Origin: an uncultured Lachnospiraceae bacterium | Lineage (GTDB): Bacteria; Bacillota; Clostridia; Lachnospirales; Lachnospiraceae | Assembly (NCBI GenBank): GCA_910578475.1 | Contig: CAJTRK010000004.1 | Location: 98,698-162,697 of the forward strand | DNA length: 64,000 nucleotides | Direction of reading: 5' to 3' | Translations under genes and position numbers: made by a program | The notes under the pieces: model-generated | What the model saw: only the letters and a program-made list of their open reading frames with translations | What the model was told of the DNA's origin: nothing | Databases searched by the model: none | In this document: positions 16,613 through 25,004 of the stretch, one piece after another | Position numbering within the stretch: the stretch's first letter is position 1 | How the letters are laid out: each line of letters starts with the position of its first letter

Positions 16613-17515
16613 ATGAAAGAATTTATGACAAAAGTGTCAGATTATATCAGCGAGAGAAGGAACGACCCCGAAAGAAACGGTAGTTTTGTAATTTTGTGTG
16701 CGCTTGGTATGGTGATTGCCGTCAGCATTATTCTGTGTCTTTTGCTGCTCTGGCAGAAAAATGTGAACGGAGAACAGAAGATGAAGGCGGAGACAGTTAC
16801 GGAAACGCCGGAAATGATGCTTGCCGGAAATCCGGTGGAAGAAGAGCTGAAACAGCAATATCTGATGGATATCGAATATTTTGGGGACAAAATAAAAGAA
16901 CTGTCCGAATCCATGACAAGAATCCAGGAAACATTGGAAACAACTGTTACGGCGCAGGAGGGCGAAAACGTTCTGTTAAAAGAGAAGGTGGAAGAAATCA
17001 CAGGCAGTATTTCCGACCTGCTTACGAAACTGCAAAATACAGAGAAAACAATATATGACCTGAATGATTTGATAAATGTAATGGATGCGGAAACGGTTCC
17101 TGCAATTCAGAAACAGATTGTTGAAATCGAGAAGCAAATCGGAGAGGTCGGAACGGATATTTCGGCAATCTATAACAAAATTGACGCGCTTGAGACTACG
17201 GATAAAGAACTGAAAATCAAAATCAGAGAAATTCAGGGCGCTTTAAAAACCTCGATTGAGCAGAATATATCCGATATTACAAACCGTTTTGAGGGCATGA
17301 ATGCACAGATACAGCAGATGGTAACACAACTTGAAGACGCCTGCAGGCAGATTGACGATACAAAAAAGCAACTGGGCGATACGCAGGGACAGGTAGAAGA
17401 TACAAAGAAGCAATTAGGAGATACCCAGGAACGAATACGGGAAATCAATACACAAATGCTGCGATTCCGCTACGATAATGCAGCCCGTACTTTGTATCTG
17501 TATGAGAATCAATAA
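16613..17515 (+). CDS. Membrane-anchored coiled-coil protein, unknown function
   Basis: About 300 residues; I do not recognise a family. After ~22 residues with charged segment SERRNDPERN comes one transmembrane helix (FVILCALGMVIAVSIILCLL), so most of the chain should lie outside the cytoplasm. From about residue 80 onward it is almost entirely predicted coiled coil, with a short internal repeat near the end (TKKQLGDTQGQVED then TKKQLGDTQERIRE). The overall look is of a structural or spacer protein at the envelope. GGAAGGAG precedes ATG 16613 by about 13 bases. It stands alone, between the map terminator and an inverted repeat at 17553. Confidence 0.75.
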   Translation: MKEFMTKVSDYISERRNDPERNGSFVILCALGMVIAVSIILCLLLLWQKNVNGEQKMKAETVTETPEMMLAGNPVEEELKQQYLMDIEYFGDKIKELSESMTRIQETLETTVTAQEGENVLLKEKVEEITGSISDLLTKLQNTEKTIYDLNDLINVMDAETVPAIQKQIVEIEKQIGEVGTDISAIYNKIDALETTDKELKIKIREIQGALKTSIEQNISDITNRFEGMNAQIQQMVTQLEDACRQIDDTKKQLGDTQGQVEDTKKQLGDTQERIREINTQMLRFRYDNAARTLYLYENQ

Positions 17516-17552
17516 CTGAAAACGAATAACGAAAAGCGGCAGACATCCTATA

Positions 17553-17601
17553 CGGGAACGGAAAGATTGTGAAACAAAGGATACGAATGCTTCCGTTCCC
17601 G
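17553..17601. terminator. Inverted repeat between convergent genes
   Basis: CGGGAACGGAA at 17553-17563 is exactly reverse complementary to TTCCGTTCCCG at 17591-17601, an 11-bp stem with a 27-base loop. It sits between a rightward and a leftward gene and may end both transcripts, though no clean T-tract is present on either side. Confidence 0.45.
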
Positions 17602-17663
17602 CTATGATGGAGCCTGGCCCTCGGGGCGGTTCTCCTAATTTTCTGAAACAGTGCGAACCGGGA

Positions 17664-17966
17664 TTAGCCGGAGATAGAAGGCAGATTTCCGAGATTGTTA
17701 TTTTCGGAACCGTCCGGAAGAGATTTCAAATATTCCGTATCTTTTCTGTGCGCGATTCCGACGCCTCTGATTTCACCGTCTCTTGCAAGCGCGACGCCTT
17801 CTTCTTTGGAGACCGTCGTCCCGTCGGAAAGCTGATAACCGTTAATCCGTCCGCTGCTTTTTACAAGACCTACAATTTCCTTTGCATCGCTTTTGGGCTG
17901 TGGAATGTCGTCCAGTGTATTTCTTGCGAGCGCTTCGCCGAGAGTGTCTTTATCGATATCCTTCAT
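17664..17966 (-). CDS. Small DUF3892-type protein
   Basis: 100 residues. The middle resembles the DUF3892 family: IVGLVKSSGRINGYQLSDG, then VSKEEGVALARDGEI and GVGIAHRKDTEYLKSLPDG, ending in NNLGNLP. Family members are small soluble proteins of unknown role, found in Firmicutes. The first ~27 residues (MKDIDKDTLGEALARNTLDD) are a variable lead. GGAGG lies seven bases before the ATG at 17966, strongly supporting the start. It is transcribed alone, opposite to its neighbours. Confidence 0.8.
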   Translation of the reverse strand: MKDIDKDTLGEALARNTLDDIPQPKSDAKEIVGLVKSSGRINGYQLSDGTTVSKEEGVALARDGEIRGVGIAHRKDTEYLKSLPDGSENNNLGNLPSISG

Positions 17967-18241
17967 GAATATTCCTCCAATCTGTTCAAAATGCGGTATG
18001 AAAAAATCACGGTAATACGGTTGTGATTTATCCGCAATAAAATCTTCAGTCGAACAGAATTAGTTTGTGCGGAAGAAGAGAAACTATGCCGGAAATATAA
18101 GGGTAAAAAATCAAATATGCGAGTCTGTTATAGCGGACAGACAAAAAGAAATACAGAAAATGAAGATGAAAAACAGATATTTTGGATTCAGCACACAGGA
18201 AAAAATAGATGGGCGTAAAATTAAAAGATTAGCAGAAATAC

Positions 18242-18718
18242 CTGTTCATTCCGCTTGACATTTTCCGAAAAAACACGCACAATATAAATGAAATTGAGAA
18301 AAGGGATGCGTGGCTTTATTTATTATCTGACGATAATCCGGATGTTGTGATACGATTGATAGAAAAATATCCGGATTTTCAAAAGATTTATGAAGACGGT
18401 TACAACATATGCCTGAATGTGGAAAGAGTGATGGAGATGTTTTCGGAAGAACTGTATGAGCTGGACAGGAACACGGTACAATATATGATAGATGAAATGC
18501 AGAATACCATAGATGAGCAGAAAGATATGATTTATATAAAGGATACGGTTATTGATGGGATGAAGCAGGGCATAAAAGCCACAATCGGCATCATGCGTAA
18601 GGTCGGCACAACAGAAAATGAGATTCGAAATCACCTTATTTCCGATTACCGACTTTCCGAAACACAGGCAGAGGAACTGCTGTCAGCAAATTGCTGTTAT
18701 CCTAAATCCCCTGATTGA
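18242..18718 (+). pseudogene. C-terminal remnant of an Rpn-type (PD-(D/E)XK) nuclease/transposase family protein
   Basis: From 18242 the frame reads PLDIFRKNTHNINEIEKRDAW, then SDDNPDVVIRLIEKYPDFQ, VERVMEMFSEEL and LDRNTVQYMIDEMQN, a pattern I associate with the C-terminal part of Rpn-family proteins common in Lachnospiraceae. The nuclease core that should precede it is missing: a stop lies in frame at 18230-18232 and no start with a ribosome site is visible. A GTG at 18347 could give a 123-residue protein. I therefore call it a degraded fragment, but an expressed short protein cannot be excluded. Its stop overlaps the metG leader promoter. Confidence 0.5.
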
Positions 18719-18743
18719 CAACATAAAATCTTTGTGATAGGCT
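18715..18743 (+). promoter_or_regulatory. Promoter of the metG T-box leader
   Basis: TTGACA at 18715-18720, a 17-base spacer and TAGGCT at 18738-18743, with TG at 18735-18736 giving an extended -10. It lies at the end of the upstream gene remnant and 15-20 bases before the T-box structure. Confidence 0.65.
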
Positions 18744-18759
18744 AACACTATATCGAAAA

Positions 18760-19055
18760 AGGCATTGACGAAGAGAGTAAGTATGCGTATTCTTTACAGA
18801 GAACGTCCCATCGCACATTTGTGCCCGTTATCAACGGCCGCTGAGAGGGACGGAGAGGAAACATACCGAAGATGGCTTCCGAGCAGCGTGTCCGAGCCTT
18901 CCTAAGGGTGAGGATGCGACAGGTTCCGCCTGTTACAGCGGCAGAGTATCTAAAGGTACTTGATGAGGCTATGCTTGTGAAAACATGGCGAAAAGAAGTG
19001 GTAACACGGTTTACAGCCGTCTTCTTATATGCAAAATATAAGAAGGCGGTTTTTT
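18760..19055 (+). ncRNA. T-box leader (tRNA-sensing riboswitch) upstream of metG
   Basis: The leader shows T-box organisation. The T-box region AAGAAGTGGTAACACGG (18994-19010) has its UGG bulge for the tRNA acceptor end, and the antiterminator pairs AAGAAG...CGG with CCG...CTTCTT. The competing terminator is CCGTCTTCTTATAT (19017-19030) with ATATAAGAAGGCGG (19036-19049), then six T. A long Stem I region precedes it. GAAGATGGCTTCC near 18870 holds an ATG that would fit a methionine specifier. Uncharged tRNA-Met should favour read-through into metG. Boundaries are approximate. Confidence 0.85.
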
Positions 19056-19094
19056 ATCCTATAGGAAATTGCTGTAATCTCAGTAGATGCCGAA

Positions 19095-19121
19095 ACGCAG
19101 GCTGCTGAGCCTGCGTTTTTT
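19095..19121 (+). terminator. Second strong intrinsic terminator between the T-box and metG
   Basis: ACGCAGGCT (19095-19103) and AGCCTGCGT (19108-19116) form a 9-bp stem with a GCTG loop, followed by a run of six T. It lies 40 bases after the T-box terminator and only 49 bases before the metG start, so transcripts that pass the T-box still meet it. Confidence 0.8.
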
Positions 19122-19169
19122 ATTCCAATGAAAATTTGCCGGAACCATAAAGAAAGAGGAGGAAGAGAC

Positions 19170-21251
19170 ATGGACAAGGGAAAATACTATATTACAACGG
19201 CAATTGCGTATACTTCCGGTACGCCGCATATCGGGAACAGTTACGAAATTGTACTGGCGGACAGCATTGCGAGATTTAAAAGAAAGGACGGATACGATGT
19301 CTATTTTCAGACGGGAACCGACGAGCATGGTCAGAAAATAGAGTTAAAAGCGCAGGAAGCCGGCATTACGCCGAAAGAGTTTGTGGACGGCGTTGCGGGA
19401 AAAATCCGTTCTATCTGTGATTCTTTGAATACCTCTTATGATAAGTTCGTTCGTACGACCGACGGTTATCATGAAAAGCAGGTGCAGAAAATTTTCAAGA
19501 AGCTGTATGAGCAGGGAGATATTTATAAGGGCGCCTATGAGGGGCTTTACTGTACGCCCTGTGAATCGTTCTGGACGGAATCTCAGCTTGTAGACGGGAA
19601 ATGCCCGGATTGCGGAAGGGAAGTCAGACCTGCGAAAGAGGAAGCTTATTTCTTTAAAATGAGCAAATATGCGGATAAACTGATTGCGCATATCAATGCG
19701 CATCCGGAATTTATTCAGCCGGTATCCCGTAAAAATGAAATGATGAACAACTTTCTGCTTCCGGGATTACAGGATTTGTGCGTTTCCAGAACTTCTTTTA
19801 AATGGGGCATTCCGGTGGATTTCGATGATAAACATGTGGTCTATGTATGGCTGGACGCGCTGACAAATTACATTACCGGCATCGGTTATGATGCGGAAGG
19901 AAATTGTTCCGGGCAGTATCAGAAGCTTTGGCCGGCAGACCTGCATTTGATTGGAAAAGACATTATCCGTTTCCATACCATATACTGGCCTGTTTTCCTG
20001 ATGGCTTTGGGCGAGCCGCTTCCGAAGCAGATTTTCGGTCATCCGTGGCTTTTACAGGGCGATGGAAAGATGAGCAAATCCAAAGGAAATGTCATTTACG
20101 CGGAAGACCTGATTGGATTTTTCGGCGTGGATGCAGTCCGTTATTTCGTATTGCATGAGATGCCGTTTGAAAACGATGGCATGATAACATGGGACCTGAT
20201 GGTGGAGCGTTTCAATTCCGACCTTGCAAATACGCTTGGCAATCTGGTGAACAGAACGATTTCCATGAGCAATAAATATTTCGGCGGCATTGTGGAGAAT
20301 AAACGGGTTGGCGTGGCAGCAGGCGAAGAAGATATAGACGCCGGGCTGTGGAGTGTGCTGGCAGACACTTATAAGCGGGTCAGTGTGAAAATGGAGAGTT
20401 TACGCGTTGCGGATGCCATCACGGAAGTGTTTGTTCTGTTCAAACGCTGCAATAAGTACATTGACGAGACAATGCCCTGGGCGTTGGCGAAAGACGAGGA
20501 GAAAAAAGACCGTCTTGCTACGGTTTTGTATAATCTGCTGAATGGGATTCTGGCCGGAGCCAGTTTGTTAGAGCCGTTTATGCCTGAGACAGCGGAAAAG
20601 ATTGCGGAACAGCTGAACACACAATTAATTGATTTTGCGGTGTTCGAGGAATGTGCGGAAAAGAATGACATGGAGAAGGCAGCGAATCTGTACCCGTCTG
20701 GAAATCAGGTGACGGACGCGCCGGAGATTTTATTCGTACGCCGTGACCTGAAAGAGGTAATGGAAAAGGTAGAAGCGATGTTTGCGGAAAGAAAAGCGGC
20801 TGACGGAGCGGCAGCAGACGGGAACGAAAAAGCGGGCGATAAGGCAAAGTGTGGAAATGACGCGGCAGCGGACGGCGGAGCCGGAGAAACAGCATCGGAA
20901 GCCGTCATGGATATCGAACCAAAGGAAACGATTTCTTATGATGATTTCGATAAATGCCAGTTCCAGGTCGGTGAAATTCTGGAGTGTAAGGAAGTTCCGA
21001 AATCAAAGAAACTGCTCTGTTCCAAAGTGCGCGTCGGTTCTTCCGTAAAGCAGATTTTATCGGGCATCAGGAAGTATTACAGCGCGGAAGAAATGGTCGG
21101 TAAAAAGGTAATGGTTCTGACCAATCTTGCACCGCGGGAAATTGCGGGCATGACGTCGGAAGGAATGCTTCTGTGCGCGGAAGACGCGGAAGGAAATCTT
21201 GCGCTTATGACGCCGGAAAAAGAAATGCCTGCAGGCGCGGAAATCTGTTAA
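19170..21251 (+). CDS. metG: Methionyl-tRNA synthetase with C-terminal tRNA-binding domain
   Basis: About 693 residues. It charges tRNA-Met in the cytoplasm. Class I signatures are the HIGH-type GTPHIGNSYEIVLADS and KMSKSKGN. A zinc knuckle is visible as CTPCESFW...CPDCGREV. After an Ala/Gly/Lys-rich linker (around residues 540-580) comes an EMAP/Trbp111-like tRNA-binding domain (FDKCQFQVGEILECKEVPKS, ILSGIRKYY, NLAPREIAGMTSEGML). ATG 19170 follows AGGAGG by seven bases; the upstream ATG at 19128 has no such site. It is regulated by the T-box and by the extra terminator just upstream. Confidence 0.95.
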   Translation: MDKGKYYITTAIAYTSGTPHIGNSYEIVLADSIARFKRKDGYDVYFQTGTDEHGQKIELKAQEAGITPKEFVDGVAGKIRSICDSLNTSYDKFVRTTDGYHEKQVQKIFKKLYEQGDIYKGAYEGLYCTPCESFWTESQLVDGKCPDCGREVRPAKEEAYFFKMSKYADKLIAHINAHPEFIQPVSRKNEMMNNFLLPGLQDLCVSRTSFKWGIPVDFDDKHVVYVWLDALTNYITGIGYDAEGNCSGQYQKLWPADLHLIGKDIIRFHTIYWPVFLMALGEPLPKQIFGHPWLLQGDGKMSKSKGNVIYAEDLIGFFGVDAVRYFVLHEMPFENDGMITWDLMVERFNSDLANTLGNLVNRTISMSNKYFGGIVENKRVGVAAGEEDIDAGLWSVLADTYKRVSVKMESLRVADAITEVFVLFKRCNKYIDETMPWALAKDEEKKDRLATVLYNLLNGILAGASLLEPFMPETAEKIAEQLNTQLIDFAVFEECAEKNDMEKAANLYPSGNQVTDAPEILFVRRDLKEVMEKVEAMFAERKAADGAAADGNEKAGDKAKCGNDAAADGGAGETASEAVMDIEPKETISYDDFDKCQFQVGEILECKEVPKSKKLLCSKVRVGSSVKQILSGIRKYYSAEEMVGKKVMVLTNLAPREIAGMTSEGMLLCAEDAEGNLALMTPEKEMPAGAEIC

Positions 21252-21272
21252 TTCAAATCATCAGAAAGGCAT

Positions 21273-22217
21273 ATGAGCAATATGATACGGAAAGAAGAGT
21301 TTTATTTTGATTCCAGAGACCGGGAAAGTAAGATACACGCGGTCAAATGGATTCCGGATGTGGAACTTCCGGTCTGCATTTTTCAAATTGTGCATGGCAT
21401 GGCGGAGCATATAGAGCGGTATGACGAGTTTGCGGCGTTTCTTGCCCAAAAGGGAATTCTCGTGGTGGGAGACGACCATCTCGGGCATGGAAAGTCCGTA
21501 CCGGAAGGCGGCACATACGGTTATTTCTGCAAAGAAGATGCCGCGAGCGTTCTTGTACGCGATGAGCATCGCCTGAAAAAAATCATGCAGGAACAGTATC
21601 CGGGCGTCCCCTATCTGATTTTAGGACACAGCATGGGTTCTTTTATCGTCAGAAATTATCTGTTCAACTATGGAAGCGGCGTGAGCGGGGCGGTAATTGT
21701 CGGAACGGGAATGCAGTCTAAGTTCACGCTCCTGACGGCGCGGACGGTTACGGCAATTCAGAAATTGATTTTCGGTCCGAAGCATGTCGGAAAATTTATT
21801 GATAAGGCGTCTTTTGGCAAATATAATGAAAGGTTCAGTCCGGCAAGGACGAACGCGGACTGGCTCTCACGGAATGAAGAAAATGTGGACCGCTATCTGG
21901 CAGACCCGATGTGCGGCTTCGTGTTTACGCTGAATGGCTTTGCTGCATTGTTTCAACTGATTCAGAATTGTTACAGTGCGGAAAAAATAGAAAAAATGCC
22001 GAAGCAGCTGCCGATTCTGCTCCTTTCCGGCGCGGATGACCCGGTCGGAAATTATGGAAAGAGCATAGAGACGGTTTATCAGTCTTATCTGGAGCATGGC
22101 ATGCAGAATGTGCAGATGAAATTGTATGAAAAAGACCGTCACGAATTGTTGAATGAGGTGGACAGGGAACAGGTGTATGGAGAGATTTACCGGTGGATAT
22201 TGCAGCGCATAGGGTGA
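21273..22217 (+). CDS. Alpha/beta hydrolase (serine aminopeptidase/monoglyceride lipase-like)
   Basis: About 314 residues of the Hydrolase_4/S33 type. The nucleophile elbow is LILGHSMGSFIVRNYL, with the earlier HGMAEHIERYDEFAAFLAQ and DHLGHGKSV typical of monoacylglycerol lipases and lysophospholipases. The Asp and His of the triad are probably in LLSGADDPVGNYG and EKDRHELLNEVD. No signal peptide is seen, so it should be cytoplasmic; substrate unknown. It lies 21 bases after metG with AGAAAGGC before ATG 21273 and may be co-transcribed. Confidence 0.85.
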   Translation: MSNMIRKEEFYFDSRDRESKIHAVKWIPDVELPVCIFQIVHGMAEHIERYDEFAAFLAQKGILVVGDDHLGHGKSVPEGGTYGYFCKEDAASVLVRDEHRLKKIMQEQYPGVPYLILGHSMGSFIVRNYLFNYGSGVSGAVIVGTGMQSKFTLLTARTVTAIQKLIFGPKHVGKFIDKASFGKYNERFSPARTNADWLSRNEENVDRYLADPMCGFVFTLNGFAALFQLIQNCYSAEKIEKMPKQLPILLLSGADDPVGNYGKSIETVYQSYLEHGMQNVQMKLYEKDRHELLNEVDREQVYGEIYRWILQRIG

Positions 22218-22304
22218 AACTTGAATACCCGTTGAAAATTTGGTGACAACGCTTTCAGCGACGGCTCCAATATCGCGGCCTGCGGGAAAGGCAAGGTTAT
22301 TTTT

Positions 22305-23312
22305 ATGAAAAAAGGGATTGGAAATCCGGTGTGGTTTCGCTTGTTTTTGCGCATTGGCGTTATCAGCGTTATACTGGCAGGTATTTTGTGCATTGCGAAT
22401 CTGGCGGGGATGGAAGAAATGAAAGATTTTTTGACTATCACCGCCCGGGCGGCAGAAACGAAAGACACCGTTGTTGTACTCGGCGCGGATTTGTCTGCAG
22501 AACAACGGGCCGAAGTATTGAATTTAATGGGACTGACCGAGGAAGAACTGGCAAACTGTACGGTACTTTCCATTACGAATGAGATGGAACACGCGTATCT
22601 GGATGCCTATCTGGACGCTTCCGTCATCGGAACCAAATCTCTGTCCAGCGTGAAAATCACGAAAGCGGCGGAAGGAAGCGGCGTGAAAGTGACAACAAAG
22701 AATATCAACTACTGCACGACGGGGATGTATCGGAATGCGCTTTTGACGGCAGGAATGAAAGACACGGATGTGCTGGTCGTCGGTCCGACGCCGATTTCCG
22801 GAACGGCGGGACTGATAGGCGCGTTGAAGGCCTATGAGGTGATGGCGGGTGAAACGGTATCGGACGCCGTTCTGGATACGGCGCTCGATGAGCTGATTAC
22901 GACAGGAGAGCTGGCGGAGAGCATACAGGGCGGGGACGGCGCGGACGAGGCGGAAGCGCTGATTGCATGGCTGAAAGGCAAAGTCGCAAGCGGTGAGCTG
23001 GACATCGGAAACGAAGAAAGCATTCGTGCAGTCATTGCGGAAGGTGAGAAAGCGTTTGACATCAGTCTGACCGAAGCGGATAAGCAGAGGATTATTGAAC
23101 TGCTGAAAAAACTGGATTCTGTCGGGTTAAATGCGGATTACCTTCTGGAACAGGCGCAGCAACTGTATGAGAAATATGGTCTGGGAATCGTTGAGAACGC
23201 GAATGAAGCGATTAACGAGGCGGTTGAAGGCGCGTTGACATCGGCCCTTAAAGGGTTTTTTGAAAATCTGACAAACTCCGTTTCCGAATTTTTCAAAAAC
23301 TTATTTTCCTGA
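22305..23312 (+). CDS. DUF1002 family exported or membrane-anchored protein
   Basis: About 335 residues. An N-terminal hydrophobic segment (WFRLFLRIGVISVILAGILC) looks like a signal peptide or anchor. The body matches the DUF1002 family: VVVLGADLSAEQRAEVLNLMG, then SLSSVKITKAAEGSGVKVTT, INYCTTGMYRNALLTAG and ADVLVVGPTPISGTAGLIGA-type text. Family function is unknown; members are widespread in clostridia and bacilli. The C-terminal ~100 residues are helical and end in a hydrophobic FFENLTNSVSEFFKNLFS. Start ATG 22305 has AAAGGCAAGG about 10 bases upstream. A strong terminator follows. Confidence 0.85.
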   Translation: MKKGIGNPVWFRLFLRIGVISVILAGILCIANLAGMEEMKDFLTITARAAETKDTVVVLGADLSAEQRAEVLNLMGLTEEELANCTVLSITNEMEHAYLDAYLDASVIGTKSLSSVKITKAAEGSGVKVTTKNINYCTTGMYRNALLTAGMKDTDVLVVGPTPISGTAGLIGALKAYEVMAGETVSDAVLDTALDELITTGELAESIQGGDGADEAEALIAWLKGKVASGELDIGNEESIRAVIAEGEKAFDISLTEADKQRIIELLKKLDSVGLNADYLLEQAQQLYEKYGLGIVENANEAINEAVEGALTSALKGFFENLTNSVSEFFKNLFS

Positions 23313-23349
23313 TAATATGGAGATTTTCATATCAAATCAATTTCACCGG

Positions 23350-23376
23350 GCCGGCAGCGATGCCGGCTCTTTTTTC
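23350..23376 (+). terminator. Intrinsic terminator after the DUF1002 gene
   Basis: GCCGGCA (23350-23356) and TGCCGGC (23361-23367) form a tight stem with loop GCGA and are followed by TCTTTTTTT. A second stem, ATTCTCGG/CCGAGAAT (23386-23414), lies just downstream with a T-run at 23425-23430. Confidence 0.9.
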
Positions 23377-23479
23377 CTTGAAAAGATTCTCGGAAAGTAT
23401 ATTTTCCCGAGAATGAAAAGCCCCTTTTTTGCTTATAATAATTTATATTTATAGGAAGAAAAGGAGAACATCTGACGAT

Positions 23480-24463
23480 ATGAAAATTGCATTTTTCAGT
23501 ACAAAACCTTATGATAAAATCTGGTTTGAGCCAATGGGAAAGGATTATGGATTTGATATTCGTTTTTTTGAAGTGCCGTTTCAGGAAGAGACCATTTATC
23601 TTGCGGCGGGCTATGATGCCGTCTGCATTTTCGTGAACGATTATGTTTCGGCGGAAATGATTGATAAGTTATATGAAATGAAAGTAAAAGCAATTCTGCT
23701 ACGCAGCGCCGGATTTAACCATGTGGATGTCAAGGCGGCGGAAGACAAAATTACGATTCTCCGGGTTCCGAGCTATTCTCCGGAGGGGGTTGCGGAGTTC
23801 GCAATGGGAATGCTGTTGACGGTGAACCGTCACATTCACAGGGCATATAGCAGAACAAGAGACTTCAACATGAGTCTGAACGGACTGATGGGAGTCGATT
23901 TGTACCATAAGACGGCGGGCATCGTCGGAACAGGTAAAATCGGGCAGGCGATGATAAGACTTTGCAACGGTTTCGGCATGCAGGTATTGGCTTATGACCC
24001 TTACCCGAATACGAAGCTGGAAGTCGATTATGTGGAGCCGCAGGAACTGTTCGAAAAATCTGACGTCATTTCGCTGCATTGTCCGTTGACTACCGGGACA
24101 AAGCATATTATTAACGCGGATTCCATCGGGCGCATGAAAGACGGTGTGTATCTGATAAATACCTCGAGGGGCAGCCTGATAGATACGGATGCGCTGATAG
24201 ACGGACTGGTCGAAGGAAAGTTCGGCGGAGTCGGTCTGGACGTGTACGAAGAGGAGGAAGGTATTTTTTACGAGGACCGTTCCAACGAAATCATTCATGA
24301 CGAAAAACTGGCGAGACTTCTGACTTTTCCGAATGTGCTGATTACTTCCCATATGGGATTCTTTACGAAAGAGGCGATGCAGGCGATTGCGGTGGAAACA
24401 CTGGAAAATGCTTATGCGTTGGAAAATGGACTACCGCTTGTAAATCGAACTGAAATACGCTAG
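23480..24463 (+). CDS. D-lactate dehydrogenase (D-2-hydroxyacid dehydrogenase family)
   Basis: About 327 residues, typical of fermentative D-LDH, reducing pyruvate to D-lactate with NADH. The NAD-binding loop is GIVGTGKIGQAMIRLC with acidic YDPYP after it. The catalytic Arg region is VYLINTSRGSLIDTDALIDG, the Glu is in GLDVYEEEEGIF and the His in LITSHMGFFTKEAM. Substrate-side motif LLRSAGFNHVDVKAA also fits D-LDH. The only sensible start is ATG 23480; AAGGAG is 13 bases upstream, longer than usual. Related 2-hydroxyacid dehydrogenases remain possible. Confidence 0.88.
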   Translation: MKIAFFSTKPYDKIWFEPMGKDYGFDIRFFEVPFQEETIYLAAGYDAVCIFVNDYVSAEMIDKLYEMKVKAILLRSAGFNHVDVKAAEDKITILRVPSYSPEGVAEFAMGMLLTVNRHIHRAYSRTRDFNMSLNGLMGVDLYHKTAGIVGTGKIGQAMIRLCNGFGMQVLAYDPYPNTKLEVDYVEPQELFEKSDVISLHCPLTTGTKHIINADSIGRMKDGVYLINTSRGSLIDTDALIDGLVEGKFGGVGLDVYEEEEGIFYEDRSNEIIHDEKLARLLTFPNVLITSHMGFFTKEAMQAIAVETLENAYALENGLPLVNRTEIR

Positions 24464-24489
24464 AATAGAATACAGAAAGAAGGGAGCGT

Positions 24490-24966
24490 ATGACACGGCA
24501 GATTCCATATCAGATAAGAAACGCGTATCGGGATGAATGGGATGACGCAATGACATTGGCGTGGAAAACTTTTATGAAGTTCGAAGCGGATATTTATACG
24601 GATGAGGGAATTCAGAATTTTGAAGACTTTATCACGGATACGACATTGCACCGCATGTTCCTTATGGGAGTTTATCAGATGTTTGTGGCGCTGGACAGAA
24701 AGCAGATTGTCGGGATGCTTACATTGCGGAACAACTCTCATATCTCCCTGCTTTTTGTAGATGAAAAGTATCACCGAAGGGGAATCGGCCGGGCGCTTAT
24801 CGAATATCTGCGGGAATACCTGCTTTCCGAGGCGGGTATCAGTAAAGTTACGGTAAATGCGGCTCCTTACGGGGTTGCATTTTATCATAAACTGGGATTT
24901 CAGGATTTGAGGCCGGAAGAAGAGCGTGACGGAATCAGGTATACCCCGATGGAATTTGTACTATAA
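24490..24966 (+). CDS. GNAT-family N-acetyltransferase
   Basis: 158 residues with one GNAT fold. The acetyl-CoA binding loop is visible as LLFVDEKYHRRGIGRALIEYL, followed by SKVTVNAAPYGVAFYHKLGF, the usual C-terminal beta-helix pair. It transfers an acetyl group from acetyl-CoA to an unknown amine. AGAAGGGAG precedes ATG 24490 closely. It lies between D-LDH and an HD-GYP protein; the context does not reveal a substrate. Confidence 0.88.
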   Translation: MTRQIPYQIRNAYRDEWDDAMTLAWKTFMKFEADIYTDEGIQNFEDFITDTTLHRMFLMGVYQMFVALDRKQIVGMLTLRNNSHISLLFVDEKYHRRGIGRALIEYLREYLLSEAGISKVTVNAAPYGVAFYHKLGFQDLRPEEERDGIRYTPMEFVL

Positions 24967-25004
24967 GGGTTCAGCGTCGGAATAAAAGAAAAGGATGGAA
25001 TATC

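Noticed and set aside
18067..18258. 63-residue frame between the DUF3892 gene and the Rpn remnant
   Set aside because: Lys-rich product with no motif and no ribosome site; probably part of decayed sequence upstream of the remnant.
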